Shown piece by piece: positions 39,134-47,938 of a DNA stretch of 64,000 bases; positions within the stretch are counted from its first letter, which is position 1, and every line of letters begins with the position of its first letter. The position numbers and the translations under genes are program-made. The notes beneath the pieces are model-generated. The model saw only the letters and a program-made list of their open reading frames with translations. It was not told where the DNA came from and did no database searches. Origin of the DNA: Pseudomonas nunensis (GTDB lineage: Bacteria; Pseudomonadota; Gammaproteobacteria; Pseudomonadales; Pseudomonadaceae); NCBI RefSeq assembly GCF_024296925.1, contig NZ_CP101125.1, forward strand, positions 5,706,501 through 5,770,500, in the 5' to 3' direction.

Positions 39134-40813
39134 ATGAGTAACAAGAACAACGATGACCTGAAGTATCAAGCCTCGGAAAACACCCTGGGGCTTAATCCTG
39201 TTGTTGGACTGCGTGGCAAGGATCTACTGGCTTCTGCTCGGATGGTGCTCAGGCAGGCCATCAAACAACCGATTCACAGCGTCAAGCATGTCGCTCATTT
39301 CGGCCTCGAACTCAAGAACGTGCTGTTCGGCAAATCCGAGCTGCAACCGCCGGGCGATGACCGTCGCTTCAACGATCCGGCCTGGAGCCAGAACCCGCTC
39401 TACAAACGTTATCTGCAAACTTACCTGGCGTGGCGCAAGGAACTCCACGACTGGATCGACGACAGCAGCCTGTCGCCCAAAGACGTCGCTCGCGGGCACT
39501 TCGTGATCAACCTCATGACCGAAGCCATGGCCCCGACCAACAGTGCGGCCAACCCTGCGGCAGTCAAACGCTTCTTCGAAACCGGCGGCAAGAGCCTGCT
39601 CGACGGTCTCTCCCACCTGGCCAAGGACATCGTGCACAACGGCGGCATGCCGAGCCAGGTCAACATGGGCGCGTTCGAAGTCGGCAAGAGCCTGGGCGTG
39701 ACCGAAGGCGCGGTGGTATTCCGCAATGATGTGCTGGAACTGATCCAGTACCGGCCGATCACCGAGCAGGTGCACGAGCGCCCATTGCTGGTGGTACCGC
39801 CGCAGATCAACAAGTTCTACGTATTCGACCTGAGCCCGGACAAGAGCCTGGCGCGCTTCTGCCTGCGCAACAATGTGCAGACCTTCATCGTCAGTTGGCG
39901 TAACCCGACCAAGGAACAACGCGAGTGGGGCCTTTCCACTTACATTGAGGCGCTCAAGGAAGCGGTCGATGTGGTCATGGCGATCACTGGCAGCAAAGAT
40001 GTGAACATGCTCGGCGCCTGCTCCGGTGGCATCACCTGCACCGCCCTGCTGGGCCACTACGCCGCGATCGGCGAGAAGAAGGTCAACGCCCTGACCTTGC
40101 TGGTGAGCGTGCTGGACACCACTCTGGACAGCGACGTGGCCCTGTTCGTCGACGAGCAGACCCTCGAAGCCGCCAAGCGCCATTCCTACCAGGCCGGTGT
40201 GCTGGAAGGCCGCGACATGGCGAAAGTCTTCGCCTGGATGCGCCCCAACGACCTGATCTGGAACTACTGGGTCAACAACTACCTGCTGGGCAATGAACCT
40301 CCGGTGTTCGACATCCTGTTCTGGAACAACGACACCACACGATTACCGGCGGCGTTTCACGGCGACTTGATCGAGATGTTCAAGAGCAATCCGCTGATCC
40401 GCCCCAACGCTCTGGAAGTGTGCGGCACAGCGATTGACCTGAAGCAGGTCACCGCCGACATCTTTTCCCTGGCCGGCACCAACGACCACATCACACCGTG
40501 GAAGTCTTGCTACAAGTCAGCGCAGTTGTTTGGCGGCAAGGTTGAGTTCGTGCTGTCCAGCAGCGGGCATATCCAAAGCATTCTGAACCCGCCAGGTAAT
40601 CCGAAGTCACGCTATATGACCAGCACCGAGATGCCGGTGAAGGCCGAGGACTGGCAAGAGAACTCCACCAAACACACGGATTCCTGGTGGCTGCACTGGC
40701 AGGCATGGCAAGCCGAGCGTTCGGGCAAGCTGAAGAAATCCCCGACCACACTGGGCAACAAAACCTACACGGCGGGCGAAGCTGCGCCGGGTACCTACGT
40801 GCATGAGCGGTAA
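39134..40813 (+). CDS. phaC1: class II poly(3-hydroxyalkanoate) synthase 1
   Basis: Polymerises medium-chain (R)-3-hydroxyacyl-CoA into PHA on granules. 559 residues. The lipase-like box GACSGG contains Cys296; the other catalytic residues fall in GTNDHITPW (Asp, about 451) and SSGHIQSILNPP (His, about 479). Length, box and operon order (phaC1-phaZ-phaC2-phaD) all point to class II. The ATG follows a leader of about 115 bases after a sigma-54-like promoter. A paralogue follows phaZ; the two proteins are clearly homologous over their whole length. Confidence 0.97.
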   Translation: MSNKNNDDLKYQASENTLGLNPVVGLRGKDLLASARMVLRQAIKQPIHSVKHVAHFGLELKNVLFGKSELQPPGDDRRFNDPAWSQNPLYKRYLQTYLAWRKELHDWIDDSSLSPKDVARGHFVINLMTEAMAPTNSAANPAAVKRFFETGGKSLLDGLSHLAKDIVHNGGMPSQVNMGAFEVGKSLGVTEGAVVFRNDVLELIQYRPITEQVHERPLLVVPPQINKFYVFDLSPDKSLARFCLRNNVQTFIVSWRNPTKEQREWGLSTYIEALKEAVDVVMAITGSKDVNMLGACSGGITCTALLGHYAAIGEKKVNALTLLVSVLDTTLDSDVALFVDEQTLEAAKRHSYQAGVLEGRDMAKVFAWMRPNDLIWNYWVNNYLLGNEPPVFDILFWNNDTTRLPAAFHGDLIEMFKSNPLIRPNALEVCGTAIDLKQVTADIFSLAGTNDHITPWKSCYKSAQLFGGKVEFVLSSSGHIQSILNPPGNPKSRYMTSTEMPVKAEDWQENSTKHTDSWWLHWQAWQAERSGKLKKSPTTLGNKTYTAGEAAPGTYVHER

Positions 40814-40850
40814 CTGACACACCCCATCACCCCTGTGGTGGCGGGCTTGT

Positions 40851-40993
40851 GTGGCGAGGGGTCTTGTCGGAATGCCGCATCACCCCGTTCGATTGCGAAG
40901 CAGTCGTAAACCAGTCTTCACTTTCTGACCATAGATCGTGCTGACTGGTTTTAGGTGCGCTTCGCACCCCAACGGGGGCAAGCCCCCTCGCCA
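40851..40993. repeat. REP pair (GTGGCGAGGG type) nested in another REP remnant
   Basis: GTGGCGAGGG...CCCTCGCCAC are the inner arms. Immediately outside lie TGTGGTGGCGGGCTTG and GGCCCGCTCCCACA, which look like arms of the GTGGGAGCGGGC type. The middle also has an AAACCAGT...ACTGGTTTT pairing. Confidence 0.7.
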
Positions 40994-41046
40994 CAGGCCC
41001 GCTCCCACATGGGATTGGGGATGAATTAACCCACAGGGCCTGAAGC

Positions 41047-41901
41047 ATGCCGCAACCGTTCATTTTTCGTACCGTCGACCTGGATGGCCAGACCCTCCGA
41101 ACCGCGGTACGCCCCGGCAAGCCTCACTTGACGCCCTTGCTGATTTTCAACGGCATCGGCGCCAACCTGGAGCTGGTGTTTCCGTTCGTCGCGGCGCTGG
41201 ACCCGGACCTGGAGGTCATTGCCTTCGACGTTCCCGGTGTCGGCGGCTCGTCGACACCGAATCGGCCCTATCGCTTTCCGGGATTGGCGAAACTGACGGC
41301 ACGGATGCTCGACTATCTGGACTATGGACAGGTCAACGTGATCGGCGTGTCGTGGGGCGGCGCGCTGGCGCAGCAATTCGCCTACGACTACCCCGAGCGC
41401 TGCAAAAAACTGGTGCTCGCTGCTACCGCCGCTGGTGCGGTGATGGTGCCGGGCAAGCCAAAAGTGCTGTGGATGATGGCCAGTCCCCGACGCTACATCC
41501 AGCCATCCCACGTGATTCGGATTGCGCCGATGATCTACGGCGGTTCATTCCGCCGCGATCCGACGCTGGCCGCCAGTCACGCGGCGAAAGTGCGTTCGGC
41601 GGGCAAGCTCGGTTACTACTGGCAGCTGTTCGCCGGTCTCGGCTGGACCAGCATTCACTGGTTGCACAAGATTCACCAGCCGACGCTGGTGCTGGCCGGC
41701 GACGACGATCCGCTGATCCCGCTGATCAACATGCGCATGCTTGCCTGGCGAATCCCCAACGCCCAATTGCACATCATCGATGACGGGCATCTGTTCCTGA
41801 TCACCCGCGCCGAAGCGGTGGCGCCGATCATCATGAAATTCCTCGAGGAAGAGCGTCAGCGGGCAGTGATGCATCCGCAGCCGTCACCATTGGGCAGCTA
41901 A
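41047..41901 (+). CDS. phaZ: intracellular medium-chain-length PHA depolymerase
   Basis: Hydrolyses stored PHA to 3-hydroxy acids. 284 residues, alpha/beta hydrolase fold, with Ser102 in GVSWGG, an Asp in AGDDDPLIPL and a His in DDGHLFLI, the same triad layout as characterised Pseudomonas PhaZ. It sits between the two synthase genes, separated from phaC1 by a 233-base REP-bearing spacer, so readthrough and independent expression are both possible. Confidence 0.96.
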   Translation: MPQPFIFRTVDLDGQTLRTAVRPGKPHLTPLLIFNGIGANLELVFPFVAALDPDLEVIAFDVPGVGGSSTPNRPYRFPGLAKLTARMLDYLDYGQVNVIGVSWGGALAQQFAYDYPERCKKLVLAATAAGAVMVPGKPKVLWMMASPRRYIQPSHVIRIAPMIYGGSFRRDPTLAASHAAKVRSAGKLGYYWQLFAGLGWTSIHWLHKIHQPTLVLAGDDDPLIPLINMRMLAWRIPNAQLHIIDDGHLFLITRAEAVAPIIMKFLEEERQRAVMHPQPSPLGS

Positions 41902-42015
41902 TCAACCCAATGTCGGACGGCAGGACGCCGTTCCGCGCAACAACCCGTAACAGCGTCTATGGTGTTCTGGTTCGGTGTGTTTGTTTTTGGCCTGAAGACG
42001 AAGGAGTGTTGATTC

Positions 42016-43698
42016 ATGCGCGAAAAGCCAGCGAGGGATTTTTTACCCACTCCCGCCGCGTTCATCAACGCACAGAGTGCGATTACCGGCCTGCGCGGCC
42101 GGGATCTGTTTTCGACCCTGCGTAGCGTGGCCGCCCACGGTTTGCGCAACCCGGTGCACAGTGCCCGGCACGCCCTGAAACTGGGTGGCCAGTTGGGCCG
42201 CGTGTTGCTGGGCGAAACCCTGCATCCGACCAACCCGCAGGACAGTCGTTTTGCCGACCCGTCATGGAGCCTCAACCCGTTTTACCGGCGCAGTTTGCAG
42301 GCGTACCTGAGCTGGCAGAAACAGGTCAAAAGCTGGATCGACGAGAGCAACATGAGCCCGGACGATCGCGCCCGCGCCCACTTCGCCTTCGCCCTGCTCA
42401 ACGATGCCGTGTCGCCCTCCAACACCCTGCTCAATCCGCTGGCGATCAAGGAGATCTTCAACTCCGGCGGTCATAGCCTGGTGCGCGGTGTCGGGCACCT
42501 GATCGATGATTTCCTGCACAACGATGGCCTGCCCCGGCAGGTCACCAAGCAAGCCTTCGAGGTCGGTAAAACTGTCGCCACCACCACCGGCTCCGTGGTG
42601 TTTCGCAACGAGTTGCTGGAGCTGATCCAGTACAAACCGATGAGCGAAAAACAGTATTCCAAGCCGCTGCTGGTGGTGCCGCCGCAGATCAATAAGTACT
42701 ACATTTTCGACCTGAGCCCGCACAACAGCTTCGTCCAGTTCGCCCTGAAGAACGGCCTGCAAACCTTCATGATCAGTTGGCGCAACCCGGATGTGCGCCA
42801 TCGCGAATGGGGACTTTCGACTTACGTTGAAGCGGTTGAGGAAGCGATGAACGTATGCCGGGCGATCACCGGCGCGCGGGAAGTGAACTTGATGGGCGCC
42901 TGCGCTGGCGGGCTGACGATTGCCGCGTTGCAGGGGCATCTGCAGGCCAAGCGACAACTGCGACGAGTGTCGAGCGCGACTTACCTGGTGAGCCTGCTCG
43001 ATAGCCAGATGGACAGCCCCGCCACGTTGTTCGCCGACGAGCAGACTTTGGAAGCAGCCAAGCGCCGCTCTTATCAGAAGGGTGTGCTGGACGGTCGCGA
43101 CATGGCCAAGGTGTTCGCCTGGATGCGTCCCAATGATTTGATCTGGAGTTATTTCGTCAACAACTACCTGCTCGGCAAAGAGCCGCCGGCGTTCGACATT
43201 CTCTACTGGAATAACGACAACACGCGGCTGCCCGCAGCGTTCCATGGCGACCTGCTGGACTTCTTCAAGCACAACCCGCTGAGCCACCCGGGCGGCCTGG
43301 AAGTTTGCGGCACGCCGATCGATTTGCAGAAAGTCACGGTCGACAGTTTCAGCGTGGCCGGCATCAACGATCACATCACTCCGTGGGACGCGGTGTATCG
43401 CTCGACCCTGCTGCTGGGTGGCGAGCGGCGCTTTGTGCTGTCCAACAGCGGTCATGTACAGAGCATTCTCAACCCGCCTTCCAACCCGAAAGCCAACTTC
43501 GTCGAAAGCCCGAAACTGAGCAGCGACCCACGGGCCTGGTATTACGACGCCAAGCAAACCGATGGCAGTTGGTGGACGCAATGGCTGACCTGGATTCAGG
43601 AACGCTCCGGCGCGCAAAAAGAAACCCACATGGCCCTCGGCAACCCGAACTATCCACCGATGGAAGCCGCACCCGGCACTTACGTCCGCGTGCGCTGA
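42016..43698 (+). CDS. phaC2: class II poly(3-hydroxyalkanoate) synthase 2
   Basis: 560 residues. The box GACAGG provides the catalytic Cys, with GINDHITPWD and NSGHVQSILNPP for Asp and His. It parallels PhaC1 throughout (NPFYRRSLQAYLSWQKQ versus NPLYKRYLQTYLAWRKE). A strong AAGGAG site lies upstream of the ATG. The two synthases usually differ in substrate preference, which cannot be read here. phaD follows after 59 bases. Confidence 0.97.
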   Translation: MREKPARDFLPTPAAFINAQSAITGLRGRDLFSTLRSVAAHGLRNPVHSARHALKLGGQLGRVLLGETLHPTNPQDSRFADPSWSLNPFYRRSLQAYLSWQKQVKSWIDESNMSPDDRARAHFAFALLNDAVSPSNTLLNPLAIKEIFNSGGHSLVRGVGHLIDDFLHNDGLPRQVTKQAFEVGKTVATTTGSVVFRNELLELIQYKPMSEKQYSKPLLVVPPQINKYYIFDLSPHNSFVQFALKNGLQTFMISWRNPDVRHREWGLSTYVEAVEEAMNVCRAITGAREVNLMGACAGGLTIAALQGHLQAKRQLRRVSSATYLVSLLDSQMDSPATLFADEQTLEAAKRRSYQKGVLDGRDMAKVFAWMRPNDLIWSYFVNNYLLGKEPPAFDILYWNNDNTRLPAAFHGDLLDFFKHNPLSHPGGLEVCGTPIDLQKVTVDSFSVAGINDHITPWDAVYRSTLLLGGERRFVLSNSGHVQSILNPPSNPKANFVESPKLSSDPRAWYYDAKQTDGSWWTQWLTWIQERSGAQKETHMALGNPNYPPMEAAPGTYVRVR

Positions 43699-43757
43699 CG
43701 CTCAACCAACCACGGCCTACGTCGGCCGTGGCATGACTCGACCATTAAGAAGACTGG

Positions 43758-44378
43758 ATGAAAACCCGCGACCGGATCCTCGAATGTGCCCTGCAATTGT
43801 TCAACTGCAAGGGCGAACCGAACGTTTCCACCATGGAAGTTGCCAATGAAATGGGGATCAGCCCCGGCAACCTCTACTACCACTTCCACGGCAAGGAACC
43901 GCTGATTCTGGGGCTGTTCGAACGCTTCCAGAATGAGCTGGCGCCGCTGCTCGATCCACCCTCCGATGTGGAACTGGGCCCCGAAGATTACTGGTTGTTC
44001 CTGCACCTGATCGTCGAGCGCCTGGCGCATTACCGGTTCCTGTTCCAGGACCTGTCGAACCTGGCCGGACGCCTGCCGAAACTGGCCAAGGGCATACGCA
44101 ATTTGCTCAATGCCTTGAAGCGCACACTGGCCTCGTTGCTGGCGCGGCTCCAGGCTCAGGGGCAGTTGGTCAGCGACACCCAGGCGTTGGGGCAACTGGT
44201 GGAACAGATCACCATGACGTTGCTGTTCTCGCTGGACTATCAGCGGATTCTGGATCGCGAGGGGGAAGTCAGGTTGGTGGTGTATCAGATCATGATGCTG
44301 GTGGCGCCGCATCTGCTGCCACCGATCAAGGCTGCGACTGAGCAGCTGGCTTTGCAGTATCTAGAGGAGCACGACTAA
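43758..44378 (+). CDS. phaD: TetR-family regulator of the pha cluster
   Basis: 206 residues. The N-terminal TetR helix-turn-helix reads RDRILECALQLFNCKGEPNVSTMEVANEMGISPGNLYYHFHGKEPLI (~4-50). The C-terminal half is the all-helical ligand domain. In P. putida PhaD activates phaC1 and phaI and responds to a fatty-acid-derived ligand. Here it lies between phaC2 and the convergent phaF, the standard position. Confidence 0.94.
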   Translation: MKTRDRILECALQLFNCKGEPNVSTMEVANEMGISPGNLYYHFHGKEPLILGLFERFQNELAPLLDPPSDVELGPEDYWLFLHLIVERLAHYRFLFQDLSNLAGRLPKLAKGIRNLLNALKRTLASLLARLQAQGQLVSDTQALGQLVEQITMTLLFSLDYQRILDREGEVRLVVYQIMMLVAPHLLPPIKAATEQLALQYLEEHD

Positions 44379-44383
44379 CCCCT

Positions 44384-44470
44384 GTGGGAGCGGGCTTGCT
44401 CGCGAATGCGGCGTGTCATTGGCATAGATGGCGACTGACACGCCGCATTCGCGAGCAAGCCCGCTCCCAC
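44384..44470. repeat. REP pair after phaD
   Basis: Arms GTGGGAGCGGGCTTGCTCGCG and CGCGAGCAAGCCCGCTCCCAC; the middle has GGCGTGTCA/TGACACGCC. It starts 5 bases after the phaD stop. Confidence 0.88.
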
Positions 44471-44503
44471 ATGAGGATCTGCGGTGTTCATGGAATCGTG
44501 CAT

Positions 44504-44539
44504 AAAAAAACGCCCGACCTTTACAGGCCGGGCGTTTTC
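44504..44539. terminator. bidirectional terminator between phaD and phaF
   Basis: CGCCCGACCTTTACAGGCCGGGCG forms the stem, with AAAAAAA on the left for the minus strand and TTTTCTT on the right for the plus strand. Confidence 0.88.
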
Positions 44540-44553
44540 TTGAGCCCTGAGAA

Positions 44554-45456
44554 TCAGGACTGACTGGTTGGCGTCGATGGAGCTGGCGCGGCAGTCGGGG
44601 TCACAGCAGGGGTCGGCGCTGCAGCGGAGTTCGCTGAAGTGGCCGGGGTTGCCGGTTTGGCGGCAGCCACTGCTGGTTTTGGTGCGGCGGCTTTTGGAGC
44701 GGCCGGTTTTTTCACTGCAGGCTTTTTAGCGGCGGCAGGTTTTGCCGCTGGCTTGGCTGCAGGTTTGGCTGCTGCGGTTTTGGCAGCCGGTTTAGCCGCA
44801 GGTTTTGCTGCAGGTTTTGCGGCGGCCTTGGCGGCGGCGACCGGTTTGGCGGCTGCTTTGGTCACTGCCTTGGCGGCCGGTTTAGCGGCAGCGGTTTTGG
44901 CAGCGACTTTAGCAGCAGGCTTGGCAACTGCTTTGGCAGCGGCCTTCACCAGTGGCTTGGCAGCGGTTTTGGCTGCCGGTTTAGCGGCCGCAGTTTTAGC
45001 AGCAGGTTTGGCCGCAGCGGTTTTCGCCGCAACTGGCGCAACCTTGGCACCGGTGAGTTTTTCAATTTGCTTGGTCAGGGTATCGACCTTGCTGTGCAGC
45101 GCTTTGACTTCGTTGCGGCTCGGAACACCGAGGCGCGAAATGGCGCTGTTCAGACGCTTGTCGAAAGCACCTTCCAGCTCATCCCACTTGCCCAGTGCGC
45201 GATCTTTCACGCCGCTGATGCGCGACTTGGCCGACGAAGCGGAATCCTTGACGTCATCGACTTTCTTGCCGACAGCGCTCTTGGTGAGCTTCTCGGCTTT
45301 CTCGCCGTCTTTAACCAATGTATCGAAGAGCTTGCTGCCGTCAGTGTCGATCTTCGAGTACACGCCTAAACCAGCCAGCCAGATTTTGCGGGAGTAGTCT
45401 TCGACTTTCCCGATCCACGAGCTGCCTTCTTTTTCGGTGTTCTTTTTACCAGCCAT
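44554..45456 (-). CDS. phaF: PHA granule phasin and nucleoid-binding protein PhaF
   Basis: 300 residues. The N-terminal phasin domain (~1-140; SRKIWLAGLGVYSKIDTDGSKLFDTLV, coiled coil to VDTLTKQIEKLTG) coats PHA granules. The C-terminal ~150 residues are repetitive AAKPAAK/KTAAAKP units, histone H1-like, which in P. putida bind DNA and help share granules between daughter cells. It is preceded by phaI 10 bases upstream. The repeat region can change length by slippage, so sequence errors are also most likely here. Confidence 0.95.
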   Translation of the reverse strand: MAGKKNTEKEGSSWIGKVEDYSRKIWLAGLGVYSKIDTDGSKLFDTLVKDGEKAEKLTKSAVGKKVDDVKDSASSAKSRISGVKDRALGKWDELEGAFDKRLNSAISRLGVPSRNEVKALHSKVDTLTKQIEKLTGAKVAPVAAKTAAAKPAAKTAAAKPAAKTAAKPLVKAAAKAVAKPAAKVAAKTAAAKPAAKAVTKAAAKPVAAAKAAAKPAAKPAAKPAAKTAAAKPAAKPAAKPAAAKKPAVKKPAAPKAAAPKPAVAAAKPATPATSANSAAAPTPAVTPTAAPAPSTPTSQS

Positions 45457-45466
45457 CCCGTTCTCC

Positions 45467-45889
45467 TTAAGATTTACGCGCGACGCGTTCGAGCAATGCC
45501 GTCAGCTCATCGAGCTTAGCAGAGAGTGTCTCAACGTCATGTTTAGACGGAATGCCGATACGATTCAAGGCACTTGCGACACGCGAGTCAAAAGCCTTCT
45601 CGACCTTGTCGAGTTGAAGTTCGACCTTGCCTTTGAAAGTGCTCACTTCACTCTTGGCTTCTTCGATCTCTGAGTTAGCGGCTTCAAGTTTCTCGGCAAC
45701 TGCTTTTTTGCCTTTGGTTTCAACAGCTTGACCAGCCTTGATCAACTCTTGAAAGTACTCGCTGCCCTCTTGGCCGACCTTGGTGTAGGCCCCCAGGCCT
45801 GCCAGCCAGATCTTGCGGGCATAGGATTTGACGTCGCCCAGAGCAGTGGTCGATGCGTCGATTTTTTTCTTCAAAATAACTTTGGCCAT
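45467..45889 (-). CDS. phaI: PHA granule phasin PhaI
   Basis: 140 residues beginning MAKVILKKKIDAS. It shares the phasin core with PhaF (YARKIWLAGLGAYTKVGQEGSEYFQELI) and a C-terminal coiled coil, but lacks the histone-like tail. The upstream in-frame stretch is rejected because MAKV is preceded by a GAGGTG-type site. It is the first gene of the phaIF operon, transcribed toward phaD, and in P. putida this promoter is the strongest PhaD-dependent one. Confidence 0.94.
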   Translation of the reverse strand: MAKVILKKKIDASTTALGDVKSYARKIWLAGLGAYTKVGQEGSEYFQELIKAGQAVETKGKKAVAEKLEAANSEIEEAKSEVSTFKGKVELQLDKVEKAFDSRVASALNRIGIPSKHDVETLSAKLDELTALLERVARKS

Positions 45890-45973
45890 GGTGCACCTCA
45901 CGCGCAGAAGGTTTGAGGAACTGCCCGCGAAAGTGTCGGGCTCATGCACAAAGTAGGGAGAAAAATTAGAAAC

Positions 45974-46007
45974 GGCACCCTAACAACTGACATAAACAGA
46001 TGGTGCC
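45974..46007. promoter_or_regulatory. inverted repeat upstream of phaI, candidate operator
   Basis: GGCACC and GGTGCC lie 22 bases apart around ACTGACATAAACAGAT, about 85-118 bases upstream of the phaI start. The position would suit PhaD control, but the match to a known PhaD site was not checked. Confidence 0.3.
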
Positions 46008-46016
46008 CGATGGAAG

Positions 46017-46105
46017 AGATCGCAGCCTCGTTTCACTCGACAGCTCCTACAGAGGGTGGCGGCGTGCATCTGTAGGAGCTGTCGAGTGAAACGAGGCTGC
46101 GATCT
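46017..46105. repeat. long perfect inverted repeat (36-base arms, 17-base loop)
   Basis: The left arm starts AGATCGCAGCCTCGTTTCAC and the right arm is its exact reverse complement, ending GAGGCTGCGATCT. It differs from the other REP flavours here, although GCTCCTACAG at the inner ends resembles the GTAGGAGC type. Confidence 0.85.
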
Positions 46106-46113
46106 TTTCGGCG

Positions 46114-46389
46114 TCACACCAACGCTTTATCCAGCGCCTTTTCGATTTCCGATTTGATCGTGCCGCTCATGGCCGACATCAACAGGCCCAGCTCGACATC
46201 GATCTTGATCGAATCCTCGCCCACCAACACCGCGCCTTTCACACCCGAACGCTTGAGGTTCAAGGTGTCGCCGGACCACGACGGCTCCAGTCCATATTGC
46301 TCGGACAGTTTCTGCGCCAACAGATTGGCCTTCTCGCGGGCTGCTTCCTTGCCCAGGCTGTGGGCACGTTCAACACTAATTCGGGCCAT
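46114..46389 (-). CDS. polyhydroxyalkanoic acid system family protein
   Basis: 91 residues. [37 protein letters not shown]...[26 protein letters not shown]... matches the small PHA_gran_rgn family found beside pha genes. Its biochemical role is not established; a steroidogenic START-like or SRPBCC-type binding fold has been suggested for such lengths, but I cannot support it here. It lies 225 bases upstream of phaI on the same strand, behind the long inverted repeat. Confidence 0.88.
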   Translation of the reverse strand: MARISVERAHSLGKEAAREKANLLAQKLSEQYGLEPSWSGDTLNLKRSGVKGAVLVGEDSIKIDVELGLLMSAMSGTIKSEIEKALDKALV

Positions 46390-46544
46390 CGAATGACTCC
46401 TGCTTTATGGATACTTTCCTGAAGCATCTTGACCGTCTCTGCGGCAAAACGTCCCGGCGGTTGCCTATCTTACCTTCAGTGTTGCCAAGACAAAGCAGGC
46501 CACCGGGATTAGAATGTCCCGCATTCTCTTCTGGTGACAGCGAT

Positions 46545-47315
46545 ATGACTGATCAGCGCAAAGGCAGCGATGCCGAACCCACCACTCACTTCGGTTTCAA
46601 AAACGTTCCGGAAAGCCAAAAAGCGGAAAAAGTCGCTGAGGTTTTCCACTCGGTAGCCGCCAAGTACGACTTGATGAACGACCTCCTGTCGGGCGGCATG
46701 CACCGTCTGTGGAAGCGTTTCGCGATCGAACTGTCGGGCGTTCGCACCGGTAACCGCGTGCTGGACATTGCCGGCGGTACCGGCGACCTGACCAAGAAGT
46801 TCTCGCACCTCGTCGGCCCGACCGGCCAAGTGGTGTTGGCCGACATCAACGAATCCATGCTCAAGGTCGGTCGCGACCGCCTGCTGGACCTCGGTGTGGC
46901 CGGCAATGTCGAATTCGTCCAGGCCGACGCGGAAAAGCTGCCGTTCCCGGACAACCACTTCGACTGCGTGACCATCGCTTTTGGTCTGCGCAATGTCACC
47001 CATAAAGAAGATGCACTGCGCTCGATGCTGCGTGTGCTGAAACCGGGCGGCCGTTTGCTGGTGCTGGAATTCTCCAAACCGACCAACGCGCTGATGTCCA
47101 AAGCCTACGACGCCTACTCGTTCGCCTTCATGCCGTTGATGGGCAAGCTGATCACCAACGACTCGGAAAGCTATCGCTACCTGGCCGAATCGATCCGCAT
47201 GCACCCGAATCAGGAAACCCTGAAGTCGATGATGGTCGAGGCCGGTTTCGACCGCGTGACCTACCACAACATGACCGCAGGCATCGTCGCCCTGCACCGC
47301 GGCATCAAACCCTGA
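46545..47315 (+). CDS. ubiE: ubiquinone/menaquinone C-methyltransferase
   Basis: 256 residues. A SAM-dependent methyltransferase acting on the quinone ring. It has [25 protein letters not shown], the SAM motif [11 protein letters not shown] and the late signature [20 protein letters not shown] 46545 gives [12 protein letters not shown]; the longer open frame is not used. Its stop overlaps the ubiJ ATG by one base, starting the ubiE-ubiJ-ubiB operon. Confidence 0.97.
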   Translation: MTDQRKGSDAEPTTHFGFKNVPESQKAEKVAEVFHSVAAKYDLMNDLLSGGMHRLWKRFAIELSGVRTGNRVLDIAGGTGDLTKKFSHLVGPTGQVVLADINESMLKVGRDRLLDLGVAGNVEFVQADAEKLPFPDNHFDCVTIAFGLRNVTHKEDALRSMLRVLKPGGRLLVLEFSKPTNALMSKAYDAYSFAFMPLMGKLITNDSESYRYLAESIRMHPNQETLKSMMVEAGFDRVTYHNMTAGIVALHRGIKP

Positions 47316-47938
47316 TGTTGCTGGCCGGCCTGCTCGCCAGCGTTGAACTCGGTCTGAACCGGGTGCTGCGTCTCGACAGCACGGCGCTGCCGCGGCTGGC
47401 GCATTTGAGCGGCCGCGTGATTGCCGTCGATTGCCGCAGCCCGGCATTGCAGCTGTTCATCCTGCCCAGCGATGAAGGCCTGATGCTCGCTTCCCAGTGG
47501 GAAACCGGCGCCGATTGCACCTTGCGCGCACCGGCCTCGAGCCTGTTGAAACTGGCGCTGAGCAAGGACAAGACTTCGGTGCTGCACGGCCCGGAAGTCG
47601 AGCTCGATGGCGACAGCGGCGTGCTGCTGGAGCTGGCGGCGATCCTGCAAGACCTTGAGCTGGACTGGGAGTACGAACTCTCGCGCTGGCTCGGTCCGGT
47701 GGCCACGCAACTGGTCGGCGGTCACCTGCGCAGCCGCGCGCGTTTTTATCAGCAAGGGTTCGCCAGCCTGAACCAGAACCTTGGCGAATACCTGGCCGAA
47801 GAATCGCGCACCCTCGTCGGGCAGCGCGAAGCCGAAGCCCGTTTCAGTGAACTGGACCAGATCAAACTCGATCTGGAACGTCTCGAGGCGCGTTTCGAGC
47901 GCCTTTCCCGATCCCTCGACCCAAGCGATAACGCATGA
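47315..47938 (+). CDS. ubiJ: ubiquinone biosynthesis accessory factor UbiJ (SCP2 domain)
   Basis: 207 residues. The N-terminal SCP2-like lipid-binding domain ([16 protein letters not shown]...[26 protein letters not shown]) is followed by a C-terminal coiled coil ([19 protein letters not shown]). UbiJ holds hydrophobic intermediates in the Ubi metabolon with UbiK. It sits between ubiE and ubiB with overlaps of 1 and 4 bases. Confidence 0.94.
   Translation: MLLAGLLASVELGLNRVLRLDSTALPRLAHLSGRVIAVDCRSPALQLFILPSDEGLMLASQWETGADCTLRAPASSLLKLALSKDKTSVLHGPEVELDGDSGVLLELAAILQDLELDWEYELSRWLGPVATQLVGGHLRSRARFYQQGFASLNQNLGEYLAEESRTLVGQREAEARFSELDQIKLDLERLEARFERLSRSLDPSDNA

Noticed and set aside
39134..43698. 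phaC1/phaC2 as a recent tandem duplication
   Set aside because: The two proteins differ at many positions and the C1-Z-C2 order is ancestral in pseudomonads.
44650..45020. Repetitive AAKP coding region as a microsatellite or assembly error
   Set aside because: It is in frame and matches the histone H1-like tail expected of PhaF.
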